A model generated the notes under the pieces. It was given only the letters and a program-made list of their open reading frames with translations. It was not told the origin of the DNA and did not search any database. The translations under genes were made by a program, and so were the position numbers. Shown here piece after piece: positions 43,344-52,291 of a DNA stretch of 64,000 nt (position 1 is the stretch's first letter; every line of letters begins with the position of its first letter). Origin of the DNA: Verrucomicrobiaceae bacterium (GTDB lineage Bacteria > Verrucomicrobiota > Verrucomicrobiia > Verrucomicrobiales > Verrucomicrobiaceae); assembly GCA_015075365.1 (NCBI GenBank), contig JABTUN010000001.1, positions 1,488,001 through 1,552,000 of the forward strand, written 5' to 3'.

Positions 43344-44750
43344 TCAAACCTTCTGCCCCTTCCACTTCCCGCGTTTGAACAAGACCCAGCTCCAGAGCGC
43401 AAGCAGCGAGTAGGCCGCAGGCACGGAGATGACGGCGCCGATCGGACCGAGGCCGAATGTTGTTGAGAGCAGCCAGGCGATGGGAATCTGCCCGGCCCAC
43501 AAGCACATGAAATTCAGCCGCGCGGGCGTCCAGGTGTCACCAGCGCCGTTGAACGCGGCCTCGAAGCACATGCCGGCGGCGTAGAGCGGAAACGCGAGGC
43601 TCACGATCCACAACGAACTCGTGCCAAAGGCCGCCACGTCCGGCTCAGGATTGAAAAGATGGATCAACGGTCCCGCGAAGAGCACGAATCCGGTGCCGAC
43701 GACACCCAGCACGATGACATTGAGCCTCATCGCGATCTTCACCGCCTCTTCCGCGCGTTCCGGCTTTTCCGCGCCGAGATTCTGCCCCACGAGCGTCGCG
43801 CCGGCATTCGCCAGACCCCAAGCGGGCATCAGGGCAAAGGTCACGATGCGGATGGCGATGGTGTAGCCTGCCAGCGCGGTGCTGCCGAACATGGCGAGAA
43901 TCTTGAAGAGGCCCACCCAGCTCGTGGTGCTGATGAGAAGCTGCGCGATGCCGCTGCCCGACTTGCTCAAGACCGCGCCGATGATCTCGCGCTCCGGTTT
44001 GAAATGATGCCAGCGCACCTTCACGCGGCTGTGATGGCCCGCGAGGTGCCAAAGCTGGTAAATCACGCCCACACCGCGTCCGATGTTCGTCGCCACCGCC
44101 GCGCCGGCGACACCCATCTCGGGGAAAATCCACCAACCAAAGATGAAACACGGGTCCAGCACGATGTTCAGCCCGTTCGCCAGCCAGAGCGTGCGCATGG
44201 CGATCACCGCGTCTCCCGCACCGCGAAAGATGGCGTTGATGAGGAAGATCATGAACACCGTGACATTGCCGCCGAGCATCACCTGCGCGTAGCCGGAGCC
44301 GAGCGTCACAATGTCCTCCCCCGCGCCCATGAACCGCAAAATGCCGGGTGCGAAGACACCCAGCACGATGCCGATGCCCGACGCGACGAGCACGCCGAGC
44401 AGCACGATCTGCCCGGCGGCCTGAGCGGCGAGTTCCGGCTCCTTTTCACCGATGCGGCGGGACACGATCGCCGTGGCGGCGATGGAGATGCCGATCGCCA
44501 CCGCATAGATCAGCGTCATCACGGATTCCGTGATGCCGACAACAGCCACGGCCTCCTTGCCAAGCCGCGAGACCCAGAACACATCCACCACGGCAAACAG
44601 CGACTCCATGATCATCTCCAGCACCATCGGCACCGCGAGCAGGATGATGGCGCGGTTCAGCGGCAGCGCCGTGTAGTCATGCTCCTCCCCGCGCAGCGAC
44701 TGTCTCACGCTGCGCCAGAAGGAGACGGCCCGGACCTCCCCTTTGCTCAT
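43344..44750 (-). CDS. MATE family efflux transporter
   Basis: The 468-residue inner-membrane protein has twelve hydrophobic segments in two six-helix halves. The N-terminal half contains AIILLAVPMVLEMIMESLFAVVDVFWVSRLG, the classic MATE opening, and the second half repeats the pattern with GSGIAQLLISTTSWVGLFKILAMFGSTALAGYTIAIRI and GLANAGATLVGQNLGAEKP. Such carriers export cationic drugs, toxins or metabolites using sodium or proton gradients. The length and ATG at 44750 are standard. It precedes the secreted gene 42053-43327 by 17 bases on the same strand. Substrate unknown. Confidence 0.92.
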   Translation of the reverse strand: MSKGEVRAVSFWRSVRQSLRGEEHDYTALPLNRAIILLAVPMVLEMIMESLFAVVDVFWVSRLGKEAVAVVGITESVMTLIYAVAIGISIAATAIVSRRIGEKEPELAAQAAGQIVLLGVLVASGIGIVLGVFAPGILRFMGAGEDIVTLGSGYAQVMLGGNVTVFMIFLINAIFRGAGDAVIAMRTLWLANGLNIVLDPCFIFGWWIFPEMGVAGAAVATNIGRGVGVIYQLWHLAGHHSRVKVRWHHFKPEREIIGAVLSKSGSGIAQLLISTTSWVGLFKILAMFGSTALAGYTIAIRIVTFALMPAWGLANAGATLVGQNLGAEKPERAEEAVKIAMRLNVIVLGVVGTGFVLFAGPLIHLFNPEPDVAAFGTSSLWIVSLAFPLYAAGMCFEAAFNGAGDTWTPARLNFMCLWAGQIPIAWLLSTTFGLGPIGAVISVPAAYSLLALWSWVLFKRGKWKGQKV

Positions 44751-44811
44751 TCAGCCCCGCCTTCCATGCTTCGCATTTAACCCTTCCTGCCTCGTTCGCA
44801 AATTCACAATT

Positions 44812-47424
44812 TCACCGTTGCTCCAGCTTCACGTTGTCGATGAAGAACGCCGTTTTCTTCGTGCCGAGAGCGCTGAAGAGCAGGTAGCTGGCGCTGGTCC
44901 AGCCGGGTTTGGCGGCGAAGGTCAGCCAGCCCTTCTTTTCGCCGTCCTGGCGGGTGGTGTTGACGGTCCAGGTGCCTTTCTGCGTGTCGGCGTTGAGTTC
45001 GACATGCAGCCATTGGTTCGGCGCGACCTCGAAAGGAACGGCCTTGCCATCAAGGCCGGGGGCGAATTTGCCGTTCTGCCAGCGCACATACGGTCCGGCG
45101 GCGAACTCGCCGTTTTTGCCGCGAATCTCGAAGAACCAATCCGCGCCTTCCTGAGCCATGATGTCGAACTCGATGTGGAAGGTGCCGCCTTCCCAAGTCG
45201 TGGGGTAAATGTCGAGCACGGGATCGTAGCTGTGCTTCAAACCGGGCGCGTCCTGCACTTTGAGGCAGCGCTTGCCGCCGGGGGTGAAGGGCGACGACGT
45301 CTCATCGGTCACGCCAATGCTTTCGCCTTTGTTTTCGCGGTCATACTTCGCGCCGCGGATGCCGATCATGCCGAGCGAGGCATGCTCGAAGTCTTGATCG
45401 ACTTGAAAAGGCGGCGCGGGCCACGGTTTGGCATCGGTGTCCCAGTTTGGGTAGTCGTGACCCTTTGCGGCGAGTGCGTGCCATGCTGCGTCTGCTTTGC
45501 GCACACCGGCCAAGGTGAGGTCCCAGGGCTTGAAGCCGGTCTTTTCAGCAGGCGAGCCCGGTTTGAGGCGGAAATCACGTTTCGCGACGTCTTCAAACAG
45601 CGGATTGGCGAACTGGCTGCCGTTGTCGCGGCCCATCTTGCGCCATTCATCCCAGGTGAAGTGGCTTTTGGTGAGCTTCGCGGGGATTTTGCCGTCGGTG
45701 GGCCAGTAGAGGTTGTTTTTGAAGACGAGGCTGTCTTTCGGATCGCCGCGATCGATCTTGTCGAAGAACTTCCAGTTCCACTCGCCGCCATCGAGCAGTG
45801 GCGACGCAGGGTCCCACACGACGATGTTGTTCAGGTAGCGGAAGCGCAGCCGTGCTTCGTTGCGCGAGGCTTGAATCTGCGCCGAGTTGCCAAAGGCGAA
45901 GATGTTGTTCCGCACGGTGTTGAAGTAACCGTAGTGCTGGTGAAAGCCCGCGTTCCAAGTGTCGTGCACGAGGTTGTTCTCCATCAGCGTGTCAGTGGCA
46001 CCTTCGTCGTTGTAGAGTCCCCAGCCGCCGTAGCGATGGCTGGCGATGTGATGCACGTGATTGCCGCGAATGATCGTGCCCGGAGACGTGCCGAGACCAT
46101 AAAAGCCGCCCATATCGCTCAAATAAGCCCAGCCGAGATGATGGATGTGGTTGTTCTCGACAAGCGTCTCGCGCGAAGCGGTGTCGCCATAGCCCCAGTT
46201 CCATCCGGCGCTGACGCCAGTGTAATAAAAATCGCCGATGTCGCAATGCGTGACCGCGCAGTGCTGCGTGTGCGTGAAGACCACGCCGCACGCGCTCGGA
46301 TGCAAGCGCCCGCCGTGCTGGATGATGCAGTCATCGACGACGATGTGATGATTCACCCGCGCATCCGCCGGACGCCCCGTCTCGCCGACATACACGCCGC
46401 CGCCGCCGAGGTCGTGGAGGCGGCAATGCTTCACCGAGGAATCCGCGCAGCCGTTTTTGAACCAGATGCCATGCAGGCCGGTGTGAGCGATCTCGCAGTT
46501 CTCAAAGTGAATGCCGCGCGAGTCCTCGATCTCGATGCAGCCCTCGCTCGTCGTCGCCGCCTGGCCATCGTGCAAGCCGTCCGCGGGATACAGATGCTGG
46601 CTGTATTGAAACGAGATGCCTTCAAAGCGCACGTCGTGAGCGCCTTTCATCACGAGGAACTTCGTCACCACCGGCGCGATGACCTCCGCCTTAGGCATGT
46701 CCTCGCCCGGCAACGGCAGGTAAAGCACCTCGCCCTTCGCCTTGTCGAGAAACCACTCGCCCGGCGCATCCAACGCGGCGCGATAGTTCTCCACCCACCA
46801 CCGCTGATCCGGCTCAAACTCGACAAACGGATACCGCGCCCGGCCTTTGATGCGCACGCCGAGGATTTCATCGTTCAACTCCTGGATGCGGCACTGCCCC
46901 ACGGCCCAGGCATGCGTCACGGTGAGCAAAACGTCATCGCGCTCCGTCTGCGAGATCGACTTCAGCATGTTGAACTGCTCTTTCGCGATGCAAAACGCAT
47001 GGAAGTTCATGTTCTGCGTGAGCCCCTTGAACGCATCCGCCGCCACCGCCTCCGTGATGTGGAAGAAGCCCTTGTTCGGCGAGCGAGCCAGCGTGGCGCG
47101 GCGTCCGTTGATCCAGAGCTGCTCAAACTTCCACGCCTTGTCCGGCAGCGTGGCCTTCCACATCTCGCCCTCCTTGACCCAGCCGGTGATCGGCTTTCCG
47201 GCCATGAAGACCGCGTTTTTGCCACTCCAAGTCACCTGCGAATCGTCTTTGCCGAGTGTGATCGTCTCCGTGATCGGATGCACGCCCTCCTCAATGACGA
47301 TGCGCACCGGTTTGGGAGCCTTGCGGGCTTGTTCGAGCACGGCGGCGAGGTTGCCAGGTTTCAAAACGAGGTCGGCGGCGAAAAGGGACGAAGTGAAGAT
47401 GAAAATGAGGGCGAGCCGGAGCAT
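44812..47424 (-). CDS. Secreted right-handed beta-helix protein
   Basis: The 870-residue protein has leader MLRLALIFIFTSSLFAA. A right-handed parallel beta-helix covers about residues 25-620; its coils are visible as repeated Asn/His-containing turns (IEIEDSRGIHFENCEIAHTGLHGIWFKNG, HHIVVDDCIIQHGGRLHPSACGVVFTH, ENNHIHHLGWAYLSDMGGFYGLGTSPGTIIRGNHVHHIASH). The C-terminal about 180 residues form a beta-sandwich like laminin-G/concanavalin folds (FEIRGKNGEFAAGPYVRWQNGKFAPGLDG, FIDNVKLEQR). Beta-helix proteins of this type are often polysaccharide lyases or glycoside hydrolases; no catalytic set was identified. The ATG at 47424 gives the leader. It sits 61 bases upstream of the MATE gene on the same strand. 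Confidence 0.87.
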   Translation of the reverse strand: MLRLALIFIFTSSLFAADLVLKPGNLAAVLEQARKAPKPVRIVIEEGVHPITETITLGKDDSQVTWSGKNAVFMAGKPITGWVKEGEMWKATLPDKAWKFEQLWINGRRATLARSPNKGFFHITEAVAADAFKGLTQNMNFHAFCIAKEQFNMLKSISQTERDDVLLTVTHAWAVGQCRIQELNDEILGVRIKGRARYPFVEFEPDQRWWVENYRAALDAPGEWFLDKAKGEVLYLPLPGEDMPKAEVIAPVVTKFLVMKGAHDVRFEGISFQYSQHLYPADGLHDGQAATTSEGCIEIEDSRGIHFENCEIAHTGLHGIWFKNGCADSSVKHCRLHDLGGGGVYVGETGRPADARVNHHIVVDDCIIQHGGRLHPSACGVVFTHTQHCAVTHCDIGDFYYTGVSAGWNWGYGDTASRETLVENNHIHHLGWAYLSDMGGFYGLGTSPGTIIRGNHVHHIASHRYGGWGLYNDEGATDTLMENNLVHDTWNAGFHQHYGYFNTVRNNIFAFGNSAQIQASRNEARLRFRYLNNIVVWDPASPLLDGGEWNWKFFDKIDRGDPKDSLVFKNNLYWPTDGKIPAKLTKSHFTWDEWRKMGRDNGSQFANPLFEDVAKRDFRLKPGSPAEKTGFKPWDLTLAGVRKADAAWHALAAKGHDYPNWDTDAKPWPAPPFQVDQDFEHASLGMIGIRGAKYDRENKGESIGVTDETSSPFTPGGKRCLKVQDAPGLKHSYDPVLDIYPTTWEGGTFHIEFDIMAQEGADWFFEIRGKNGEFAAGPYVRWQNGKFAPGLDGKAVPFEVAPNQWLHVELNADTQKGTWTVNTTRQDGEKKGWLTFAAKPGWTSASYLLFSALGTKKTAFFIDNVKLEQR

Positions 47425-47496
47425 GCGTCCAACTAATCCGCTGAGAAGCATCCGTCGATCCGCTCTTTGAGCTTCTTGAAGGCCGCCGGTGTCTTC

Positions 47497-50466
47497 TCAC
47501 GGCTTCGGGAAGCGTTCATCGACGAGCTTCCGGCTTCTTTCCATGATCCCGGCGGCGTGGGAGACATCAGCGGCGGGTTGCGGCTCATGCATGCCGTACA
47601 TGATGATGAAGACTTCGCGGTAAATGGCGATGCGGATGTGATCGGTCGATTTGTAGCCACCCAGGTTCATGTTGCGCGAATAGATCACGCCGCCCGCCGG
47701 GTCACGAGTCAGCGTCTCGCGATGACCGGCCATGTTCTGGTTGGCGGTCATGGGCGCGGCGTTCTCGTTGTACCAGGCCTGGGCTCCGGCGGCGTTGGGA
47801 TACCTGACGATGGCCCAGGTCTGGGACGCGGTCTGCATGTTGGCGATCTTTGGAGTCGGCAGCGCAATGATGCAGCGTTTGCCTTCGGAGAGTTTGTAGC
47901 AGGCCACGGTGGGATCACCGCCGTCATGCACCTTCGCGGCGGCGAGCCGGGGATCGACCTTCGCGCCATCGCCATCAGCGAATCCTTCCTCCGCGGCTTT
48001 GTGATGCACGATGGACACTTCGTCGTCGAACCAAGCCAGGTCTCCCGGTTGCGGCCTTTGTTCATAGACTTGGAGGGCCTCGACGGCACTTTGGCCCGCG
48101 TCACCTTCGCGGACTCTCGCTTTGAGGCCGTCTTTTTGAATCGCAGCCTCGGCCTCGGCTTTTTTGAGGCCGACGTATTTGCCCACAGGAATGCCGGCGT
48201 AGTAGTCGAGCCTGATCGTGTCACCTTCGACGACTTCGCTGCCTGCCGGAGGCGACTGTCGATAAACCTCGCCTTTCTTCGCCGTGCGCGGCGGCTTGTC
48301 GCTCCCTGCATTTACCACGAGCTTGAGCTTCAGTTCGGCGATTTTCTTTTCGGCGTCCGCTTTGAGCAGTTTGGTGACATCCGGTACTTTGACAGCCGCT
48401 TTCACCGGTGCCACAGGCGGTGTGGGGGGCATCGTCGCGGCCGGTTTGGGATTCTGATTGGGAGGAGCGGGAAGGGTGCCCGCTGTGGAGTTGTTTGGGC
48501 GGAGGAATGATGTTCCGGCCACTTCCGGAGGACGAGCAGGGGCCTGGACTGGCACCTTCGGAGGATCGGGCAGGCGCGAGACTTTTTTCTGGAAGGCCAG
48601 AACGAGCGGATCGGTGTCACCCAGACGCTGAGCAGCCCGGTCGGAGAGGTCGGCCATGGCAAGCCGCGCGTTGTTGTAGTGCCCGGCCAGTTTCGCCAGG
48701 ACATGGGACAGATCGGCGCCCGTCAGCTCCGCGCTCCAGGTATGCCATTGAAAGTCGCGCGTGATGCCCGCCATGACGAGGATGGCCTCGACGAGCCGGC
48801 TGCGCGCCCAAGCGACCGCGAGTTCCTCCTGCGACCCCGGCAGGATGGTCTCTCCCCGCCGGCCGCCCGACCGCGTGATGGCATCGAGCAACAAACGCTC
48901 TCCTGGCCCGGCCAGCGCTCCATTCAGCATGCTGTCTGGATAAAGAGGCGGGCGATTCTCAGCGACGGCGCGGAGTTCCTCGTCGGCGAGTTCATTTTGA
49001 TTGATTTGCGAGGGGAGAGTCCAGACGGCGGCATCGGGATCTCTGCGGCGGATTGCCTCCGACAATGGAACTGCCTGCCGTGTGTTTCCCGCACCTGCGG
49101 CATTGTTGGTTGCCTGTGCATTTCGAACATCTCCGGTGAGGGGTGGTAGTGGTGCCATGGCCACGTCGGCCATTGCTGCGCCGGCAGCTCGCCATCTCGC
49201 CGGGTCGTCTGCCGCGCCGCCAGCGGGTGGTGTGGGTTGCGCGGCAGCCGCGGCTCTCAACAAAGCGGTGAAGTTGTTGGTCTGGCCTTGCGGCACCGCG
49301 CCAGCCGGGGGAGGTGCCTGACCTGCGGCGGGTTGCGCCTGGGTTTGGGCGTTGATCTGGGCGAGTTGCGCACGCGCCTGTGCCACGGTCAAAAGTCCCG
49401 CGTCCAGCCGCTGGAGCAGCGCTGCGATTCGCCGGCCGATGAGGCGTTGAACCACGTTGGCATTGAAGACACCCAAGGGTGGCGCGCCAACTCCAGCCGC
49501 AGGAGGCAATGCCACCGGCGGGAGCAGCACCTGCACCCGGTCGATCCCGTCGGCGGCCCTCCGGGTGATCCCGGCCGGTGTCTGGCCGATGGCGGCGATT
49601 CGCTCGCGTGCCTGCGGGGGTGTCATCGTCCCTGCCTCCACTTGACGGACGATCTCCCGGGCTTCGGCCAACTCTTGCGGCACCTGCGTGCCCGCCGCCT
49701 CCACAGCAGGGCGCGCCTGCGCATCGAATTGCCGCATGGCCAGCTTCAGTTCCTCGATCTCCTGGTCCATGATCGCTCCCAGTCTGCCGTCAGCTCGCAG
49801 GTCCGAAGCCAGTTGGAGCGCCTCGGGGCTTGTGTACTCGCCTGCCGGGACGGGGCCGCGCAAGCGCGCGTCCTTGACCCCTGCGGCCACGAGGCGGTCG
49901 TCATTCGGGTCGAAATAGGAGGTTCCCGCCCACGCGGCGGCCAGTTGCCCGCCATACTGGATGGCCGCCGCCCGGTACTCCGCGCGGGCCGCCTGATCAG
50001 CGGCCCCCGGAGGCTTCTGCCCTGTCGCGAGCTCGTAATACGCCTCACGCGCAAAGGGCTGCGAGACGCGCGTGGGCACGACGCGCAAGTCCACCCGGAA
50101 ACCGGTGTCCCACGGCGGCTGGAGGACGTTGAAGAAACTCACGCGGTCACGGCGGATGCCGCTTTCGTCGAGGAGCACGAGGATGCGTTCCCGCACCTCG
50201 TTTTGCAGGGCTTCGATGTCCTTGGTGATGCCGGTTTGCGAGGCTCCGAGCTGTCGTACAGCCAGCGGGTCCTCTTGCAGGCGCAGCGCAGCCTCATGGA
50301 TCGCCGCGCGGTCGTTGGACCTGCTGGCTGTGCGATAACGGATGAGACGCTCCTTGGCCTCGTTGAGCGCGAGCTGGAAATCATCCGGCGCTCCGGACGC
50401 GCGCGTCATCAGCCCGGCCACAAGGAGCGCGCCGAGGAAGCAGGTTCTCACGAGTGGCATGCTCAT
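47497..50466 (-). CDS. Secreted PASTA-domain protein
   Basis: The 989-residue protein has leader MSMPLVRTCFLGALLVAGLMTRASG. Residues about 25-330 are helical, 330-690 are proline- and alanine-rich low complexity with helical patches, and two PASTA-like domains follow near residues 690-830 (VKVPDVTKLLKADAEKKIAELKLKLVV, SPPAGSEVVEGDTIRLDYYAGIPVGKYVGLKKAEAEAAIQKDGLK). A C-terminal domain of about 150 residues ends VDERFPKP. PASTA domains usually bind peptidoglycan in kinases or penicillin-binding proteins, but neither a kinase nor a transpeptidase domain is present here. The start overlaps the upstream gene's stop by 4 bases (ATGA), so it is translationally coupled to the TPR lipoprotein gene. 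Confidence 0.83.
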   Translation of the reverse strand: MSMPLVRTCFLGALLVAGLMTRASGAPDDFQLALNEAKERLIRYRTASRSNDRAAIHEAALRLQEDPLAVRQLGASQTGITKDIEALQNEVRERILVLLDESGIRRDRVSFFNVLQPPWDTGFRVDLRVVPTRVSQPFAREAYYELATGQKPPGAADQAARAEYRAAAIQYGGQLAAAWAGTSYFDPNDDRLVAAGVKDARLRGPVPAGEYTSPEALQLASDLRADGRLGAIMDQEIEELKLAMRQFDAQARPAVEAAGTQVPQELAEAREIVRQVEAGTMTPPQARERIAAIGQTPAGITRRAADGIDRVQVLLPPVALPPAAGVGAPPLGVFNANVVQRLIGRRIAALLQRLDAGLLTVAQARAQLAQINAQTQAQPAAGQAPPPAGAVPQGQTNNFTALLRAAAAAQPTPPAGGAADDPARWRAAGAAMADVAMAPLPPLTGDVRNAQATNNAAGAGNTRQAVPLSEAIRRRDPDAAVWTLPSQINQNELADEELRAVAENRPPLYPDSMLNGALAGPGERLLLDAITRSGGRRGETILPGSQEELAVAWARSRLVEAILVMAGITRDFQWHTWSAELTGADLSHVLAKLAGHYNNARLAMADLSDRAAQRLGDTDPLVLAFQKKVSRLPDPPKVPVQAPARPPEVAGTSFLRPNNSTAGTLPAPPNQNPKPAATMPPTPPVAPVKAAVKVPDVTKLLKADAEKKIAELKLKLVVNAGSDKPPRTAKKGEVYRQSPPAGSEVVEGDTIRLDYYAGIPVGKYVGLKKAEAEAAIQKDGLKARVREGDAGQSAVEALQVYEQRPQPGDLAWFDDEVSIVHHKAAEEGFADGDGAKVDPRLAAAKVHDGGDPTVACYKLSEGKRCIIALPTPKIANMQTASQTWAIVRYPNAAGAQAWYNENAAPMTANQNMAGHRETLTRDPAGGVIYSRNMNLGGYKSTDHIRIAIYREVFIIMYGMHEPQPAADVSHAAGIMERSRKLVDERFPKP

Positions 50467-51332
50467 TTGGGCACCTCCGTTTCATAGCGTGCCTTCAATG
50501 TCCGCGAATACTCCGCCAGCGGGGTCGATGCCGTGCCGCCGCCCGCCTCGCCGAGCAGTTCGAGCGCCTTGTCACGATTGCCCGCCGCCTTTTCAAAAAT
50601 CGCCTCCATCACGCGATACGCGCCGCTCGTGTCCGATCCGGCCCTTTCCCGGCAGAAAGCGATGCAGCGCTGGAACTCGCCCGCCGCCGCGCAGGCCGCG
50701 GCATACAGCGGGAGCAGCTCCTGCTCCTCCTGCCCGTTCACTTTGCACAGGCAGTACTCCAACTGCACCGCCGCTTCACGGGATCGTTGCAGCAGCATCA
50801 GCGCGGCAGCCAGCTTTCGGCGCGGGCTCACGGCACCCGGGTCGAGGAAAGCGGCGTTGTCATACGCATTGGCCGCGTCCTGGGTGCCCGTGACGCTGCC
50901 GGACAGGTTGTAAAGATCACCGAGCTGCTCCCAACGGTCCGGATGCGCCTCGTCGAGCGCGAGGGATGCGCGCGCGTAGCTGACCGCGCCCTCGACATCG
51001 TGGGTGCCAAACTTCCGCGCCACCTCCCAGCGCAGCGCGGCAAATTCCATGTCCAGTTGCTCGGGAGACAGCTCCGCAGGCGGCTTGACCAGCCAGTTCC
51101 ACTCTTTTTCCAGCAACGCCTGGAGTTCCTTTGCCAGCTCGGGCGGCAGGTCCTTTTTCAAGGGAGGGATGAAGTCCTCGGCACCCACCAAAGGCGGCGA
51201 CAACTGCCAGATGCTCCCGGATTTCTTGCCAAAGCAGCCTGTCATCACGACAAGGCATGCCGCGGTCACCAGCCCGGCCACGGACAGGGCGAGCCTGCGA
51301 AAGCGTTTCAAGGTGACACGTTCCTGTGCCAT
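50463..51332 (-). CDS. Putative TPR lipoprotein
   Basis: The 289-residue product has a leader LALSVAGLVTAACLVVMTGC with a possible lipobox ending at Cys32, so it is probably a lipoprotein. From about residue 90 the sequence shows TPR-like helical pairs (AVSYARASLALDEAHPDRWEQLGDLYNLSG, NAYDNAAFLDPGAVSPRRKLAAALMLLQRSREAAVQLE). It is the first gene of a two-gene operon, overlapping the PASTA protein gene by 4 bases. The proteins probably act together at the cell envelope. The start at 51332 gives a basic N-terminus before the hydrophobic stretch. No better family call is possible. Confidence 0.68.
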   Translation of the reverse strand: MAQERVTLKRFRRLALSVAGLVTAACLVVMTGCFGKKSGSIWQLSPPLVGAEDFIPPLKKDLPPELAKELQALLEKEWNWLVKPPAELSPEQLDMEFAALRWEVARKFGTHDVEGAVSYARASLALDEAHPDRWEQLGDLYNLSGSVTGTQDAANAYDNAAFLDPGAVSPRRKLAAALMLLQRSREAAVQLEYCLCKVNGQEEQELLPLYAAACAAAGEFQRCIAFCRERAGSDTSGAYRVMEAIFEKAAGNRDKALELLGEAGGGTASTPLAEYSRTLKARYETEVPK

Positions 51333-51388
51333 GCGGGGTTTTTACTCCCCCGCCACGCACCCCGTCAATCCCCTTTTCCAGCCCTCCC

Positions 51389-52237
51389 ATGATCATCGAC
51401 GTCCATTCCCACGCCTGGAACTTTCCCGCCGACTTTTCGGACGATTTCATCACGCAGGCCGGTCGGGCGCGTCCTGGCGTGAAGGTGGACATGAGCGCGA
51501 CCTATGAGGCGTATCGTGCGACAGCCCCGGAGGACACCACGACGATCGTTTTCGGCGGGAAGGCCAAACTGAGCGGCCTTTGTGTCGATGACAAGACAGT
51601 GGCGGATTATGTGGCGCGGGATGCGAAGCGGCTGATCGGCTTCATGTCCATCGATCCGACGCAGGACGGCTGGGAACGCGAGATGCGCGTCGGGTACGAG
51701 GAACTCGGCCTGCGTGGCATCAAGCTGCTGCCGATGTATGCCGGATTCAGCCCGGATGACCCGAAACTGGAGCCGCTGTGGCAGTATGCGGAGAAAAATG
51801 GCCTGCCGGTGCTGCTGCACATGGGCACGACCTTCATCGCGCAGGCGCCGCTGGCCTTCACGCTGCCGCGATTGATCGAACCCGTCGCTGTGAAGCACCC
51901 GGGCGTGAAGATCATCCTCGCGCACCTCGGCCATCCGTATGAGGGCGAGTGCATCGTGACGATCCGGAAGCACGAGAACGTCTTCGCCGATGTCAGCGCG
52001 CTGCATTACCGCCCGTGGCAGCTCTACAACTCACTGATGCTCGTGCAGGAATACGGCGTGTGGCACAAAGTGCTCTTCGGCACCGATTTTCCCTTCACCA
52101 CGGTGAACGCGAGCATCGACGGCATCCGCAAGCTCAACGACATGCTCGAAGGCACGAAGCTGCCGCGGCTCGATGTGAATCAAATCGAGGCGATGATCCA
52201 CCGCGACTCGCTAGCGCTGCTGGGACTGCGGAGCTGA
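51389..52237 (+). CDS. Amidohydrolase (metal-dependent hydrolase, amidohydrolase-2 type)
   Basis: This 282-residue TIM-barrel enzyme belongs to the amidohydrolase-related family of decarboxylases and hydrolases. Metal ligands are visible as His6 and His8 in DVHSHAW, His144 in VLLHMGTT, His179 in LAHLGHP and Asp233 in GTDFPF. The substrate is not readable. No leader is present, so it is cytoplasmic. It is divergent from the TPR lipoprotein gene (56-base gap) and followed after 54 bases by the acyltransferase gene on the same strand; that gap holds an A-run and a short CCGCGC/GCGCGG hairpin. Confidence 0.88.
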   Translation: MIIDVHSHAWNFPADFSDDFITQAGRARPGVKVDMSATYEAYRATAPEDTTTIVFGGKAKLSGLCVDDKTVADYVARDAKRLIGFMSIDPTQDGWEREMRVGYEELGLRGIKLLPMYAGFSPDDPKLEPLWQYAEKNGLPVLLHMGTTFIAQAPLAFTLPRLIEPVAVKHPGVKIILAHLGHPYEGECIVTIRKHENVFADVSALHYRPWQLYNSLMLVQEYGVWHKVLFGTDFPFTTVNASIDGIRKLNDMLEGTKLPRLDVNQIEAMIHRDSLALLGLRS

Positions 52238-52291
52238 CAAAAAAACACCGCGCAACCAGGCGCGGGGCGCGGCAGTTTACGTCCACGCCTC

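Noticed and set aside
52238..52291. A-run and CCGCGC/GCGCGG hairpin after the amidohydrolase stop
   Set aside because: The A-run precedes the stem and no T-run follows on either strand in the right order, so a terminator call is not justified.
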